From an uncultured Actinomycetes bacterium (lineage in GTDB: Bacteria; Actinomycetota; Actinomycetes; Mycobacteriales; Nakamurellaceae), in contig CALANS010000128.1 of NCBI GenBank assembly GCA_937926105.1, forward strand, positions 1-64,000: a DNA stretch of 64,000 nt. The letters are read 5' to 3'. The stretch's first letter is position 1. Each line of letters starts with the position of its first letter. The translations under genes and the position numbers were made by a program. The notes below the pieces were generated by a model. The model ran no database searches. It saw nothing but the letters and a program-made list of their open reading frames with translations, and had not been told where the DNA came from. Shown piece after piece: positions 20,430 to 29,640 of the stretch.

Positions 20430-22697
20430 CTACCGGCGGGTGAGGTCCTTGGCCGCATCGACGATCTCGTCCTCGCTGACCAGCACCAGATTCGCCGCCG
20501 GGCCCAGTGGCACGAACGAATCCGCGCCCGCAACTCGGGCGACGGTGCCGGCGAAGCCGTGCTCCACCAGCGCGGTGACGATGCCCTCACCCACGCCCCC
20601 GGTGTGCCGGGTCTCGTCGACCACCAGCACCCGACCGGTGGCGCTGGCCTCGCGCAGCATGTCGTCAACCGGCAGCGGGGCCAGCCACCTCAGATCGACC
20701 ACCCGGCAGCCGACGCCGTCACCGGCCAGCCGTCGCGCGGCGCGCAGCGAAATCGGCACCCCGTTGCCGAAGGTCAGGATCGTCAGATCGGTGCCGTCAC
20801 CGTAGGTGCGTGCGCTGCCCACCGGCACGTGCTCGGATGGCGCGGGATACGGTGCCAGCCAACCGGAGTCGCCGTCCGTGTACAGATCCTTGGTGTGGTA
20901 CAGCGCGATTGGTTCCACGAAGGCACAGACGGTACCGTCGGCCGATGCGGACGCCAAACAGGTGCGCAGCATCGCAGCAGCATCGTCACCGCGGGACGGC
21001 GAGGCTATCACCAGACCGGGAATATCCCGCAACACCGCGACCGAATTGTCGTTGTGGAAGTGACCGCCGAAACCCTTCTGATAGCCATAACCCGCGATCC
21101 GCACCACCATCGGATTGCGATACTGCCCGCGGGAGAAGAACTGCAGGGACGCGGCCTCACCGCGCAGCTGGTCCTCGGCGTTGTGCAGGTAGGCCAGATA
21201 CTGGATCTCGGGCACCGGCAGCAGCCCCGTCACCGCTGATCCCAGCGCCAGCCCGAGAATGGTCTGCTCGTCCAACAGGGTGTCGAACACCCGGCCTCGC
21301 CCGGCGGCCGCCTGCAGGCCGCGGGTCACCCCGTACACCCCACCCTTGCGGGCGACATCCTCACCGAACAGCAGCATCTCCGGCCGGCGCGTCAGTTCGT
21401 CGCGCAGCGCCCGGTTGATCGACTGCGCCACGGTCAGCGGCGATCCGACTGCGTCGGACGGCTCGCCGGAGAGCACCTGCGCCGCCACGACCTCCGGGCG
21501 ATGCGGGGCCAGTGGTGCGACCACCTCGGCTCGGCTGCTTAGCGGGGCGGACGCCATCGCCGGCCGGGCCGCGGCCGCGACCTGCTCGCCGATCGCGGTG
21601 AACTCCTTGGCCAGGTCCTCCGCGGTCGCCGCGCCGGCGGCCACCAGCGCCCAGGCGGTGCCCAGGATCGGATCCCGGGCGCCATCGGCGGCGATTTCGC
21701 CGGGCGTGCGATAGGCGGCCTCCACGTCCGAGCCGGCGTGCCCGTAGTAGCGCACCGTGGATAGATGCAGAAACGCCGGAGATCGCTTGCGCCGCACATG
21801 CTCCGCTGCGGCGGAGGCGGCGTCGAATACGGCCGCCGGGTCGGACCCGTCGGCGGCGAAGTAGGCCAGCCCCGGCCGGGTCGAGTAGGCCGCGGCGATC
21901 CATCCCGACGGGGTGCGCACACTGATGCCGATGCCGTTGTCCTCACACACCACCAGCAGCGGCATGGGCAGCCCCGAATACCGGCACCAGCAGGCGGCGT
22001 TGATCGCCCCCACCGCGGTGGAATGGTTCATCGAAGCGTCGCCCGCGCTGGCCACCGCGATCGCGTCGGCCGGCCACGCGGAGGCCACGCCCAGCTTGCG
22101 CGTGCGTTCGATGGCGAAGGCCACGCCCACCGCCCGGGGCAGGTGCGAGGCGATGGTGGAGGTCTGCGGGATGACGGCGACCTCGTGCCGTCCGAACACC
22201 TTGTGCCGCCCGCCGGCGATGGGCTCGTCGGCGTCCGCCGCGACCCCCGCGAGCACATCCGCGACGGGGTCGATGCCGGGGTGCTGCCAGGAGCGGCGCA
22301 CGTAGAAGCCGCCCGAGCGGTAGTGCAGCAGCGCCGGGTCGGTCGGACGCAGTGCGGCGGCTACTGCTGCATTGGCCTCGTGCCCGGACGATCCGATCGT
22401 GTAGTAGCCGCGCCCGCCGGCCTGCATCCGGCGGGCGGTCAGGTCCAGGTGCCGGCTGGTGGCCTGCGCCGCAAAGATCGTCCGGCACTCCGCCACGGTC
22501 AGCACGCTGCCCGGCCGGATGGGGGAGTCGGCCGCCGGCGGCACACGCTCCGCACCGGATGGTGAGTCCGGCTCGGTGGCAGCGCGTTGCGCGCGGCTGA
22601 CAGCCTGCGGGGCAGCCGGGGTCAGCGATGCGAGGGCATCGGCCAGCGATGCAGCGATCTCATCGGGTGTTGCCACGTCGTCGACCAGCTTTCCCAC
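20430..22697 (-). CDS. Fused E1 alpha-beta thiamine-pyrophosphate 2-oxoacid dehydrogenase
   Basis: 755 aa. The N-terminal half (about residues 65-380) is an E1 alpha domain. TIGSSGHEANAAVAAAL and the TPP/Mg motif GDAS...EDNGIGIS (starting near residue 220) identify it. The C-terminal half (about 425-755) is an E1 beta/transketolase-C domain (MLLFGEDVARKGGVYGVT, DTLLDEQTILGLALGSA, GYGYQKGFGGHFHNDNS, VVDETRHTGGVGEG). Branched-chain-type E1s have both chains as separate genes; here they are one polypeptide. It lies 66 bp downstream of the aminoadipate semialdehyde dehydrogenase on the same strand. No E2/E3 genes are nearby. Substrate unknown; 2-oxoadipate would fit the lysine context, branched-chain oxoacids the sequence. 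GTG 22697 start is uncertain; another GTG lies eight codons in. Confidence 0.82.
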   Translation of the reverse strand: MGKLVDDVATPDEIAASLADALASLTPAAPQAVSRAQRAATEPDSPSGAERVPPAADSPIRPGSVLTVAECRTIFAAQATSRHLDLTARRMQAGGRGYYTIGSSGHEANAAVAAALRPTDPALLHYRSGGFYVRRSWQHPGIDPVADVLAGVAADADEPIAGGRHKVFGRHEVAVIPQTSTIASHLPRAVGVAFAIERTRKLGVASAWPADAIAVASAGDASMNHSTAVGAINAACWCRYSGLPMPLLVVCEDNGIGISVRTPSGWIAAAYSTRPGLAYFAADGSDPAAVFDAASAAAEHVRRKRSPAFLHLSTVRYYGHAGSDVEAAYRTPGEIAADGARDPILGTAWALVAAGAATAEDLAKEFTAIGEQVAAAARPAMASAPLSSRAEVVAPLAPHRPEVVAAQVLSGEPSDAVGSPLTVAQSINRALRDELTRRPEMLLFGEDVARKGGVYGVTRGLQAAAGRGRVFDTLLDEQTILGLALGSAVTGLLPVPEIQYLAYLHNAEDQLRGEAASLQFFSRGQYRNPMVVRIAGYGYQKGFGGHFHNDNSVAVLRDIPGLVIASPSRGDDAAAMLRTCLASASADGTVCAFVEPIALYHTKDLYTDGDSGWLAPYPAPSEHVPVGSARTYGDGTDLTILTFGNGVPISLRAARRLAGDGVGCRVVDLRWLAPLPVDDMLREASATGRVLVVDETRHTGGVGEGIVTALVEHGFAGTVARVAGADSFVPLGPAANLVLVSEDEIVDAAKDLTRR

Positions 22698-22763
22698 CAG
22701 GCGACAGGCGGGTGCACCCGGTGCGCATCAGTGCCCGGCCGCACCTGTCGAAGGTGTCGGACC

Positions 22764-24326
22764 TTACAGGCGGTAGTCCATGTTCGGGGTCAACTCTGCC
22801 ACGTCCATCTGGGCCTTCTGCAGCCGGCCGGAGTAGTCCCAGTTCATGGACTGCCAGCGGGTCATCTGGTCCAACACCCAGATCCCGGACTGCCGGGACC
22901 CGTTGCCCGACTTCCCGTTCCCACCGAACGGCAGGTGCGCCTCCGCACCCGAGGTGGAGTTGTTCACCGAGACCATCCCGGCCGAGATACCCCGCCGGAA
23001 CGTGAACACCGACCTCGGATCGTTGGTGTAGATGGAGCTGGACAGGCCATAACCGGGCCTGTTGCCCAACTCGATCGCCTGCGCCAGATCCCGATACGTG
23101 ATCACCCCCACGATCGGGCCGAACGTCTCGTTCATGAACAACTCATCATCCGGCCGCACACCGTCCACGATCACCGGGTGGTAGTACAGCCCCGCCGCCG
23201 GATCACCGACAAAGCCCTCCCGCGGGTTGGACGCGGTGATCCGGCCGGTGCCGGTGGACCCGGCGATGGTGTGGTGCGGGGCGATCCAGCCCAGGTACTT
23301 CTCATAGGTATCGGCGAACTTGCGGTCCATCATCGGGCCGAAGAGCACCCCACCGCCCGGGTCACCCACCACCGCCGCCCTGGTCGCGGCATCAAAACGG
23401 GCCAGGAACTCCTCGTGCACACTCTCGTGCACGATCACCGTGCCCAGCGAGGTGCAGCGCTGCCCAGCGGTGCCGAACCCGGCGAACAACGCGCCCTCCA
23501 CCGCCAGATCCAGATCCGCGTCCGGGCAGACCACCATGGGGTTCTTGCCGCCCAGCTCCAGGCAGGCGGACTGCAGGTGGCGGCCGGCCAGTTCGCCGAT
23601 CCGCACCCCGACCGCGGAGGATCCGGTGAAACCGATCTTGTCCACGGTGCCCGCCTGCAGAGCGGACTCCAGTCCGGTGAAGGTGGCCGGCCCGTCGGCG
23701 TGCACGATGTTCAGCACCCCGTCGGGCAGCCCGCCACCGGCCACGAACAGCTCGAAGAAGGCCTGCGCCGCCGCGGCGGAGTACTCCGCCGGCTTCCACA
23801 CCACGGTGTTACCGGCCAGCAGCGCCGGCACGATGTACCAGGAGGGCACCGCGACCGGGAAGTTCCCCGCGGTGACGATCGCGACCGTGCCCACCGGATT
23901 GCGAAAGGTGAACAGGTTCTTATCCGGCATCTCGCTCGGCACCGTCTGGCCGTACAGCCGCCGGCCCTCACCGAGGAAGAAGTCGCAAGTATCGATGATC
24001 TCCCGGACCTCACCCAACGCCTCCGCGTAGGGCTTGCCGATCTCGGCGGTCACGATCGAGGCCAACGCCTCCGCGTTGGCCTCGATCAACCGGCCGATGG
24101 TGGCGATCGCCCGACCCCGCACCGGCGGCGGCACATCCGCCCACGCCCGCTGCGCGTCGGTGGCCACCCGGCACGCCCGGGCGAAGGTGTCCGCGTCGGC
24201 CAGCGTCACCTGCGCCACCGTCTCCGACAACCGAGACGGATTCACCGACCGGTACACCCGCCCAGCGTCGGCGGGCTCGGCCGCCCCACCGATGACCGAG
24301 GTGATCGCTGCGCTGCTCCGCGACAT
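22764..24326 (-). CDS. pcd: L-2-aminoadipate-6-semialdehyde dehydrogenase-type ALDH
   Basis: 520 aa. Aldehyde dehydrogenase with the NAD-binding GFTGSSAVG, the general base Glu in CLELGGKNPMV, and the catalytic Cys in GTAGQRCTSLG. The fold is complete. It starts two bases after the lat stop with AAGGA upstream, so the two are translationally linked. Lat converts the epsilon-amino group of lysine to an aldehyde (in equilibrium with piperideine-6-carboxylate). An ALDH next to it, as pcd is to lat in cephamycin producers and other actinomycetes, oxidises that to 2-aminoadipate. The specific substrate is inferred from this linkage. Confidence 0.85.
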   Translation of the reverse strand: MSRSSAAITSVIGGAAEPADAGRVYRSVNPSRLSETVAQVTLADADTFARACRVATDAQRAWADVPPPVRGRAIATIGRLIEANAEALASIVTAEIGKPYAEALGEVREIIDTCDFFLGEGRRLYGQTVPSEMPDKNLFTFRNPVGTVAIVTAGNFPVAVPSWYIVPALLAGNTVVWKPAEYSAAAAQAFFELFVAGGGLPDGVLNIVHADGPATFTGLESALQAGTVDKIGFTGSSAVGVRIGELAGRHLQSACLELGGKNPMVVCPDADLDLAVEGALFAGFGTAGQRCTSLGTVIVHESVHEEFLARFDAATRAAVVGDPGGGVLFGPMMDRKFADTYEKYLGWIAPHHTIAGSTGTGRITASNPREGFVGDPAAGLYYHPVIVDGVRPDDELFMNETFGPIVGVITYRDLAQAIELGNRPGYGLSSSIYTNDPRSVFTFRRGISAGMVSVNNSTSGAEAHLPFGGNGKSGNGSRQSGIWVLDQMTRWQSMNWDYSGRLQKAQMDVAELTPNMDYRL

Positions 24327-24328
24327 GT

Positions 24329-25702
24329 TTACTGATCCTTCGACTCGATGGCGCCGAGCACCCGGTCCAGGGCGTCGACCGCACGGCCCAACTCCTCGGG
24401 CGTGATGGCCAGCGACGGCCGGAACCGCACGCTGCGCTCGCCGCACCCGAGGGCGATGACCTTCTCATCGTCGTACATACGCTTCAGCACGTCACCCCGT
24501 GCCTGTGCGGTGGCCACATCCAGGGCGCACATCAGGCCGCGGCCACGCACGTTGGACACCAGATCCGGGTGTGCCTCACCGACTCGCCGCAGGTCCTTGA
24601 GCAGCGACTCGCCCAGGTCGGCGACGCGGGCGAGGTACCCGTCCCGCTCGATGATCTCCAGCAGCCGCCGGGAGCGCACCATGTCGGTCAGGCCGCCGCC
24701 CCAAGTGGAGTTGATCCGGCTGCCGACCCGGAACACGTTGTCCGGCACCTCGTCGACACGTCGGCCGGCCATGATGCCGCCCAGCTGCACCTTCTTGGCG
24801 AACGCCACCACATCCGGCTCCAGCCCCAGCTGCTGGTAGGCCCAGGCGGTGCCGGTCAGCCCGACGCCGGTCTGCACTTCGTCCAGGATGAACAGCGCGT
24901 CGAACTCGTGGCACAGCGCCTGCATGGCCTGCAGGAACTCGGGGCGCAGGTGGTTGTCGCCGCCCTCGCCCTGGATGGGCTCGGCGATAAAGCAGGCGAT
25001 GTCGTGCGGATTGGCCTCGAACGCGGCGCGGGCCTGGGCCAGTGCGCGACCCTCGGCGGCGATGACCTCGTCCAGATGCTCCTCGATCGGGAAGACCATC
25101 GCGGGGGACTCGATGCGTGGCCAGTCGAACGTGGGGAACCGCGCCGTCTTGACCGGGTCGGTGTTGGTCAGCGACATGGTGTAGCCGGTGCGGCCGTGGA
25201 ACGCTCGGGTCAGGTGCATCACCTTGCTGCCGAGTTCGGGAGAGCGGCCGGCCGCCTCGTTGCGGCGGCTCTTCCAGTCGAACGCGACCTTGAGGGCGTT
25301 CTCCACCGCCAGGCCGCCGCCCTCGATGAAGAACAGGTGGGGCAGCGCGGGATCGCCCAGCACCCGGGCGAAGGTGTCCACGAACTCGGCGTAGTGCGTG
25401 GTGTAGGCGTCGGAGTTGGCCGGCTTGTTGGCCGACACCTCGGCCAGCAGGGCCAGGAACTGCGGGTCGTCGGTGATCCCGGCTGGGTTCATGCCCAGCG
25501 GTGACGAGGCGAAGAAGGTGTACAGGTCCAGGTAGTGATCGCCGGTCACGGCGTCCACGATGTCGGCGCCCCGGGACGCCCGAGTGTCGATCACCAGGGG
25601 GAAACCGTCGGCCTGGATGTGTCGGGCCAGTACCTCGTGCACCTGGGCCGGCGCCACGCGGTGCTCAGTAAATTCTGTCGCTGAAATCGAAGATGTCCGC
25701 AT
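24329..25702 (-). CDS. lat: L-lysine 6-transaminase (lysine epsilon-aminotransferase)
   Basis: 457 aa from the ATG at 25702. ATGs at about 25711 and 25714 would add a few residues. Class III PLP aminotransferase, moving the epsilon-amino group of lysine to 2-oxoglutarate. Diagnostic stretches of the Lat family are YLDLYTFFASSPLGMNP, FFIEGGGLAVENALKVAFDWK, HGRTGYTMSLTNTDPVK and the PLP-Lys region VAFAKKVQLGGIMAG. DEVQTGVG carries the cofactor-binding Asp. Ornithine-type relatives lack the IEGGGLAVENALK pattern. First gene of the reverse-strand set. The upstream region is unusually AT-rich and holds a small palindrome that may be an Lrp-type site. Confidence 0.92.
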   Translation of the reverse strand: MRTSSISATEFTEHRVAPAQVHEVLARHIQADGFPLVIDTRASRGADIVDAVTGDHYLDLYTFFASSPLGMNPAGITDDPQFLALLAEVSANKPANSDAYTTHYAEFVDTFARVLGDPALPHLFFIEGGGLAVENALKVAFDWKSRRNEAAGRSPELGSKVMHLTRAFHGRTGYTMSLTNTDPVKTARFPTFDWPRIESPAMVFPIEEHLDEVIAAEGRALAQARAAFEANPHDIACFIAEPIQGEGGDNHLRPEFLQAMQALCHEFDALFILDEVQTGVGLTGTAWAYQQLGLEPDVVAFAKKVQLGGIMAGRRVDEVPDNVFRVGSRINSTWGGGLTDMVRSRRLLEIIERDGYLARVADLGESLLKDLRRVGEAHPDLVSNVRGRGLMCALDVATAQARGDVLKRMYDDEKVIALGCGERSVRFRPSLAITPEELGRAVDALDRVLGAIESKDQ

Positions 25703-25736
25703 GATTTGCATCATAACCGGCCCGTAACAGAAATTC
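25701..25736. promoter_or_regulatory. Candidate Lrp/AsnC-type operator region of lat
   Basis: AT-rich patch over the lat start. ATGATTTGCATCAT (25701-25714) is a 5-bp inverted repeat with four-base spacer. ACAGAAATTC follows at 25727-25736. A related AAATTCTGT lies just inside lat (25670-25678), and the same nonamer lies in the ald/aldR spacer (29704-29712). Lat genes are often controlled by Lrp-family proteins; the assignment here is only a pattern match. Confidence 0.3.
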
Positions 25737-25828
25737 AGCATGGTCCGGGCGCGGTTCGGGCATGTCTGGGTGTGTTCGCGCCGTGGTCGCCGAGCGGTTC
25801 GTCCGGCCCGGCGGCACAATGGCAACCC

Positions 25829-27139
25829 ATGGCCGATGCGCTGACTGTGATGTTCATGCCCGAGTCGGCGTACGGACCGACCAACCAGTGCATCGGACTC
25901 GGCGCGATCCTGCGCGGTCGCGGCCACCGTGTGGTGTTCGCCGCCGAGCGTTCCTGGGCCGGCAGGCTGGCCCCGTTGGGGTTCGACGAGGCCCTGGTGG
26001 ACCTCGCCGAGCCCGATCCGGGCGCGAGCGACGATGCCGCCGGCCAGTTCTGGATCGACTTCATCAACGACACGACTCCGGAGTTCCGCAAACCGACCGT
26101 CGACCAGCTGGAGACCTTCATCCGGCCGACCTACCAGGCGCTGATCGACGGGGCGCGGTTTGTCGAACCGCAGCTGCGCGAGATCATCGGTCGATACCGT
26201 CCGGATGTGGTGGTGGAGGACAATGTCGTCACCTTTCCGGCGCTGATGACCTCACCCGCACCGTTCGTGCGCATCGTGTCCTGTAACCCCCTGGAGATGC
26301 GCGGGCCGGAGATCGCGCCGCTGTTCTCCGGCTACCCGGCCGACGACCGCGATGGTTGGGCCGCGTTCCTGGGGCGGTTCGACACCGTCCATGAACAGTG
26401 CTGGGGCGCATTCGACGACTGGGTGCAGCAACAGGGCGCCCCGCCGTTGCCCACTCGGAATTTCATCCACACCTCGGCAGCGGCCAACCTCTACGTGTAC
26501 CCGCAGGAGTTGGACTACACCGATCGCCGCCCGCTGGACGGCAGCTGGCACCGGATGGACTCCAGCGTGCGGGAGACCGACGAGGCCTGGGCGCCGCCGG
26601 AGGAGTGGGCGGTGCGCCCGGACGGTTCTGCGTTGATCTATCTGTCGCTGGGCTCGCTCGGGGCCGCCGACATCGGCCTGCTGCAGCGGCTGATTGACCT
26701 GCTGGGCCGCACTCGGCACCGGATCATCGTCAGCACGGGGCCGCGGGCCGCGGAGATCCGGCTGGCCGACACCATGGTGGGCGCCGAGTTTCTGCCGCAG
26801 ACCCGGATCATTCCGCAGGTCGACCTGGTGGTGACGCACGGCGGCAACAACACCGTCACCGAATCCCTGCACTTCGGCAAGCCGATGGTCGTCCTGCCGC
26901 TGTTCTGGGACCAGTACGACAACGCGCAGCGGGTGCACGAGACCGGCTACGGTCGTCGACTGCCCACCTACGGTTTCGCGGATGACGAGCTGCTCGACGC
27001 GATCGAACAGCTGCTGACCGATCCGGCGGTGGCCCCGCGGGCAGCCTCGACCGGCGCGGCTATCCGGGCACGCGACGGGCTGCGCGCCGGCGCCGCCGTC
27101 ATCGAGCGGGTGGGGCTGGACCATCGGACGGGTGGCTAG
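25829..27139 (+). CDS. UGT/MGT-family glycosyltransferase (GT1)
   Basis: 436 aa from ATG 25829. GT-B fold. The N-terminal domain binds the acceptor (ESAYGPTNQCIGLGAILRG, with RGHRVVFAA typical of the family). The C-terminal nucleotide-sugar-binding signature is VVTHGGNNTVTESLHFGKPM followed by VLPLFWDQYDNAQR. No signal peptide or membrane segment. It is divergent from lat and alone on its strand. Family members glycosylate macrolides, flavonoids, sterols or carotenoids; neither substrate nor pathway can be read here. A longer in-frame extension back to 25706 exists but has no conserved character. Confidence 0.85.
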   Translation: MADALTVMFMPESAYGPTNQCIGLGAILRGRGHRVVFAAERSWAGRLAPLGFDEALVDLAEPDPGASDDAAGQFWIDFINDTTPEFRKPTVDQLETFIRPTYQALIDGARFVEPQLREIIGRYRPDVVVEDNVVTFPALMTSPAPFVRIVSCNPLEMRGPEIAPLFSGYPADDRDGWAAFLGRFDTVHEQCWGAFDDWVQQQGAPPLPTRNFIHTSAAANLYVYPQELDYTDRRPLDGSWHRMDSSVRETDEAWAPPEEWAVRPDGSALIYLSLGSLGAADIGLLQRLIDLLGRTRHRIIVSTGPRAAEIRLADTMVGAEFLPQTRIIPQVDLVVTHGGNNTVTESLHFGKPMVVLPLFWDQYDNAQRVHETGYGRRLPTYGFADDELLDAIEQLLTDPAVAPRAASTGAAIRARDGLRAGAAVIERVGLDHRTGG

Positions 27140-27168
27140 ATCCCGGTTAGATCCTCGCTAGGTTCGGG

Positions 27169-27333
27169 CTAGATCAACCAGACGACCAGGATGACCAGCC
27201 CGGCGATCGCCGCCCAGCCCAGCAGCCCGAGGCCAATGGTCACGACATTGACCGGGGACGCGTATCTGCGGCCCTGCCGGGGAGGATCGCGGCAGGGGTC
27301 ATCGCAACCCTCGTCCGGATCCTGTGCCTGCAC
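27169..27333 (-). CDS. Small single-pass membrane protein
   Basis: 54 aa from a GTG at 27333 preceded by AGGAGG at eight bases, a near-perfect ribosome-binding site. The N-terminal half is hydrophilic with a CDDPCRDPPRQGRRY segment containing two Cys. The C-terminal half is a hydrophobic helix (LGLLGWAAIAGLVILVVWLI) ending at the last residue. It is tail-anchored in appearance. No homologue recognised. It lies convergent to the glycosyltransferase. The strong ribosome-binding site and the clean membrane helix argue that it is real. Confidence 0.6.
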   Translation of the reverse strand: MQAQDPDEGCDDPCRDPPRQGRRYASPVNVVTIGLGLLGWAAIAGLVILVVWLI

Positions 27334-27482
27334 TCCGGAGGCCTCCTGTCGCGACCCCGACCGCGTCCTGGATGGTAGCGCTCGCTGCGCAGATCGGTGC
27401 ACCAAGCCACGCGGGTTCGGTGCGCTCCGCGCCGCGGCCCGGGTGAGTGACCGGTCGAGGGTTACCGCACGGGTCGGACCGG

Positions 27483-27512
27483 TTGAATCAGGGGCGGGCG
27501 GGGTCGTAGTAG
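27483..27512 (+). promoter_or_regulatory. Probable promoter of tRNA-Pro
   Basis: TTGAAT (27483-27488) and TAGTAG (27507-27512) are separated by 18 bp, about 60 bp upstream of the tRNA. It reads as a sigma-70-like promoter. No ribosome-binding site or other gene intervenes. Confidence 0.4.
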
Positions 27513-27573
27513 AGTCGGCACGCGAGTGTCCGCTGCGCGGGTGGGGCGTCGGCGTTCGTGATAATCGAAGAAT

Positions 27574-27650
<77 letters not shown>

Positions 27651-27672
27651 TGTGATGTCTCGGGACATCCCC

Positions 27673-27713
27673 ATGGCCCGGACCTGCGAGGTGCAGGTTC
27701 GGGCCATTTCTTT
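27673..27713 (+). terminator. Terminator of tRNA-Pro
   Basis: ATGGCCCGGACCTGC (27673-27687) pairs with GCAGGTTCGGGCCAT (27693-27707) around a five-base loop, with one G-U wobble. TTCTTT follows. A 15-bp stem directly downstream of the tRNA. Confidence 0.88.
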
Positions 27714-27740
27714 GCAGGGTCCGGGAGGCCCGATGACACT

Positions 27741-27826
27741 CGTCAGAAATCGCACCTCGAGGGGATCAAGGTCTACCCCACCTGCGGCGATGCGTTCAAG
27801 ATCCCCACGAGGTGCGATTTTTGACG
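27741..27826. repeat. Long inverted repeat in the tRNA-Pro/osmC gap
   Basis: The 27-bp arms at 27741-27767 and 27800-27826 are reverse complements apart from two positions (left arm begins CGTCAGAAATCGCACCTCG). The loop is 32 bases. No coding sequence is visible. The rest of the 27651-27998 gap holds only the tRNA terminator and the osmC leader. Confidence 0.8.
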
Positions 27827-27998
27827 GCAGACCGGTCGGTGCACCACGTCGGACCGGGCGCCGGATACGCGGCACAGTCCCCGGCCAGCACCTGGGCTGA
27901 TCCTGACCGGCCGGCAACCCGGTCGACGTTCTCGCCGCACGCCCCGGCAGGATGATGGGCAGAGACGGGGACATCCACGATCAGCAGGAGGCAGCACG

Positions 27999-28436
27999 AT
28001 GGCAACGCGTACCGCGAGGACCGAGTGGAGCGGTGGACTGCAGGACGGCTCCGGCACGACCACCCTGGTCAGCTCCGGGTTGGGCAGCTACGACGTGTCG
28101 TTTCCGAAGCGCTCGGCAGATGTCGCGGACGGCGCCACCTCGCCGGAGGAGCTGATCGCTGCCGCGCACTCGGCGTGCTACTCCATGCAGCTGTCCGCCA
28201 TGCTCACGGCGGCTGGCGGCACGGTCCGCAGCATCACCACCGACGCCGAGGTGGGCCTGGGCCCGGACCCGGCGGGCGGGTTCCGGCTGACCGGCATCGC
28301 GCTGACCGTGCGCGCCAGCGTGGACGGTCTGGACGCGGCAGCCTTCACCGAGGCCGCCAACGGTGCGAAGGCCGGCTGCCCGGTCTCCAAGGCGCTGACC
28401 GGGGTGGAAATCACCCTGGACGCCGCCCTGGCCTGA
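27999..28436 (+). CDS. osmC: OsmC-family peroxiredoxin
   Basis: 145 aa with AGGAGG upstream of the ATG. Reduces organic hydroperoxides. The two active Cys are in [15 protein letters not shown] and [11 protein letters not shown], the OsmC arrangement, and [14 protein letters not shown] is the family signature. Length is normal for the OsmC/Ohr group. Single gene; convergent with ald, with a shared terminator between them. Confidence 0.92.
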   Translation: MATRTARTEWSGGLQDGSGTTTLVSSGLGSYDVSFPKRSADVADGATSPEELIAAAHSACYSMQLSAMLTAAGGTVRSITTDAEVGLGPDPAGGFRLTGIALTVRASVDGLDAAAFTEAANGAKAGCPVSKALTGVEITLDAALA

Positions 28437-28454
28437 GAATCGGCTCGGTACCAG

Positions 28455-28490
28455 GCCGCGCCTCGAGGTCCGATCGGGCCGGGGCGCGGC
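28455..28490. terminator. Bidirectional hairpin between osmC and ald
   Basis: GCCGCGCC (28455-28462) pairs with GGCGCGGC (28483-28490) between two convergent genes. There is no U tract, as is usual in GC-rich actinobacteria. Confidence 0.5.
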
Positions 28491-28501
28491 AGGTGCCCGC
28501 G

Positions 28502-29620
28502 TCAGGCCGCCAGCACCTGGTCGGGTGCCACCACCGGCAGGTCGTGCGCGGCGCCGACGGCGGCGTTGGTGAGCGTGCCGGCGCGGCACTGCAGGCCCGC
28601 CGCCAGGGCCGGGTCGGCCCGCAGCGCGTCCCGCCACCCCGTGTCGGCCACCGCCGAGACATACCGCAGGGTGGCGTTGGTCAGCGCGAACGTCGAGGTG
28701 CGGGGCACCGCTCCGGGCATGTTGGCCACGCAGTAGAACAGCACGTCGTGCACCCGGTAGGTGGGTTCGTCGTGCGTGGTCGGATGCGTGTCGGCGAAAC
28801 AGCCGCCCTGGTCCACCGCGATGTCTACCAGCACGGCTCCGGGCCGCATCCGGGCCACCAGGTCGTCGGAGACCAGGTGCGGGGCCTTCGCGCCCGGGAT
28901 CAGCACCGCGCCGATCACCAGGTCGGCCTGCGTGACCTGCTCGGCGATGGAGTGCGCGGTGGACGCCACCGTCGTCACCGTCCCGCCGAACTGCTCGTCC
29001 ACATGCCGCAGCACATTCGGCGAAATGTCCAGCACGGTGACGTGCGCGCGCATCCCCAGCGCGATCTCGGCTGCGTGCCGTCCGGACACCCCGCCGCCCA
29101 GCACCACCACCTGCGCGCCGGCCACCCCGGGAACACCGCCCAGCAGCACGCCGCGCCCGCCGGCGCTGGCCATCAGGTGGTACGCGCCGACCTGTGGGGC
29201 GAGTCGGCCGGCGATCTCGCTCATCGGCGCCAGCAGCGGCAGCGACCGATCCGGCAGCTGCACGGTCTCGTAGGCGATGGCGGTGCACCCGGAGTCCAGC
29301 AGTTGCCGGGTCAGCTGCCGGTCGGCGGCCAGGTGCAGGTAGGTCAGCAGTACCAGGTCCGCGCGCAGGTAGCCGTATTCGGCGGCGATCGGCTCCTTGA
29401 CCTTCACGACCAGTTCCGCGTCGCCCCAGACCTTCTCGGCCTCGTCCACCAGCAGTGCGCCGGCCTGGGCGTAATCGTCGTCCGGGATCTGTGAACCCGC
29501 CCCGGCCCCGGCCTGCACCATCACGTGATGCCCGGCGGAGGTCAGGTGATGCACTCCGGCGGGCGTCATGGCCACCCGGCCCTCGCGGTTTTTGATTTCG
29601 GCGGGCACCCCGATACGCAT
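28502..29620 (-). CDS. ald: Alanine dehydrogenase
   Basis: 372 aa. Interconverts L-alanine and pyruvate plus ammonia with [23 protein letters not shown] is the family N-terminus, LVVKVKEP carries a substrate-binding Lys, and [19 protein letters not shown] is the NAD-binding Rossmann loop. [14 protein letters not shown] and [13 protein letters not shown] are the C-terminal signatures. ATG 29620 has GGGAGG upstream. It is divergent from an Lrp/AsnC regulator, as in mycobacteria where AldR represses and activates ald. Confidence 0.96.
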   Translation of the reverse strand: MRIGVPAEIKNREGRVAMTPAGVHHLTSAGHHVMVQAGAGAGSQIPDDDYAQAGALLVDEAEKVWGDAELVVKVKEPIAAEYGYLRADLVLLTYLHLAADRQLTRQLLDSGCTAIAYETVQLPDRSLPLLAPMSEIAGRLAPQVGAYHLMASAGGRGVLLGGVPGVAGAQVVVLGGGVSGRHAAEIALGMRAHVTVLDISPNVLRHVDEQFGGTVTTVASTAHSIAEQVTQADLVIGAVLIPGAKAPHLVSDDLVARMRPGAVLVDIAVDQGGCFADTHPTTHDEPTYRVHDVLFYCVANMPGAVPRTSTFALTNATLRYVSAVADTGWRDALRADPALAAGLQCRAGTLTNAAVGAAHDLPVVAPDQVLAA

Positions 29621-29640
29621 GACCGACCTCCCGGCAACAG

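Noticed and set aside
24329..25702. Acetylornithine or 4-aminobutyrate aminotransferase
   Set aside because: The segments TFFASSPLGMNP and FIEGGGLAVENALK, together with the adjacent ALDH, fit lysine 6-aminotransferase better.
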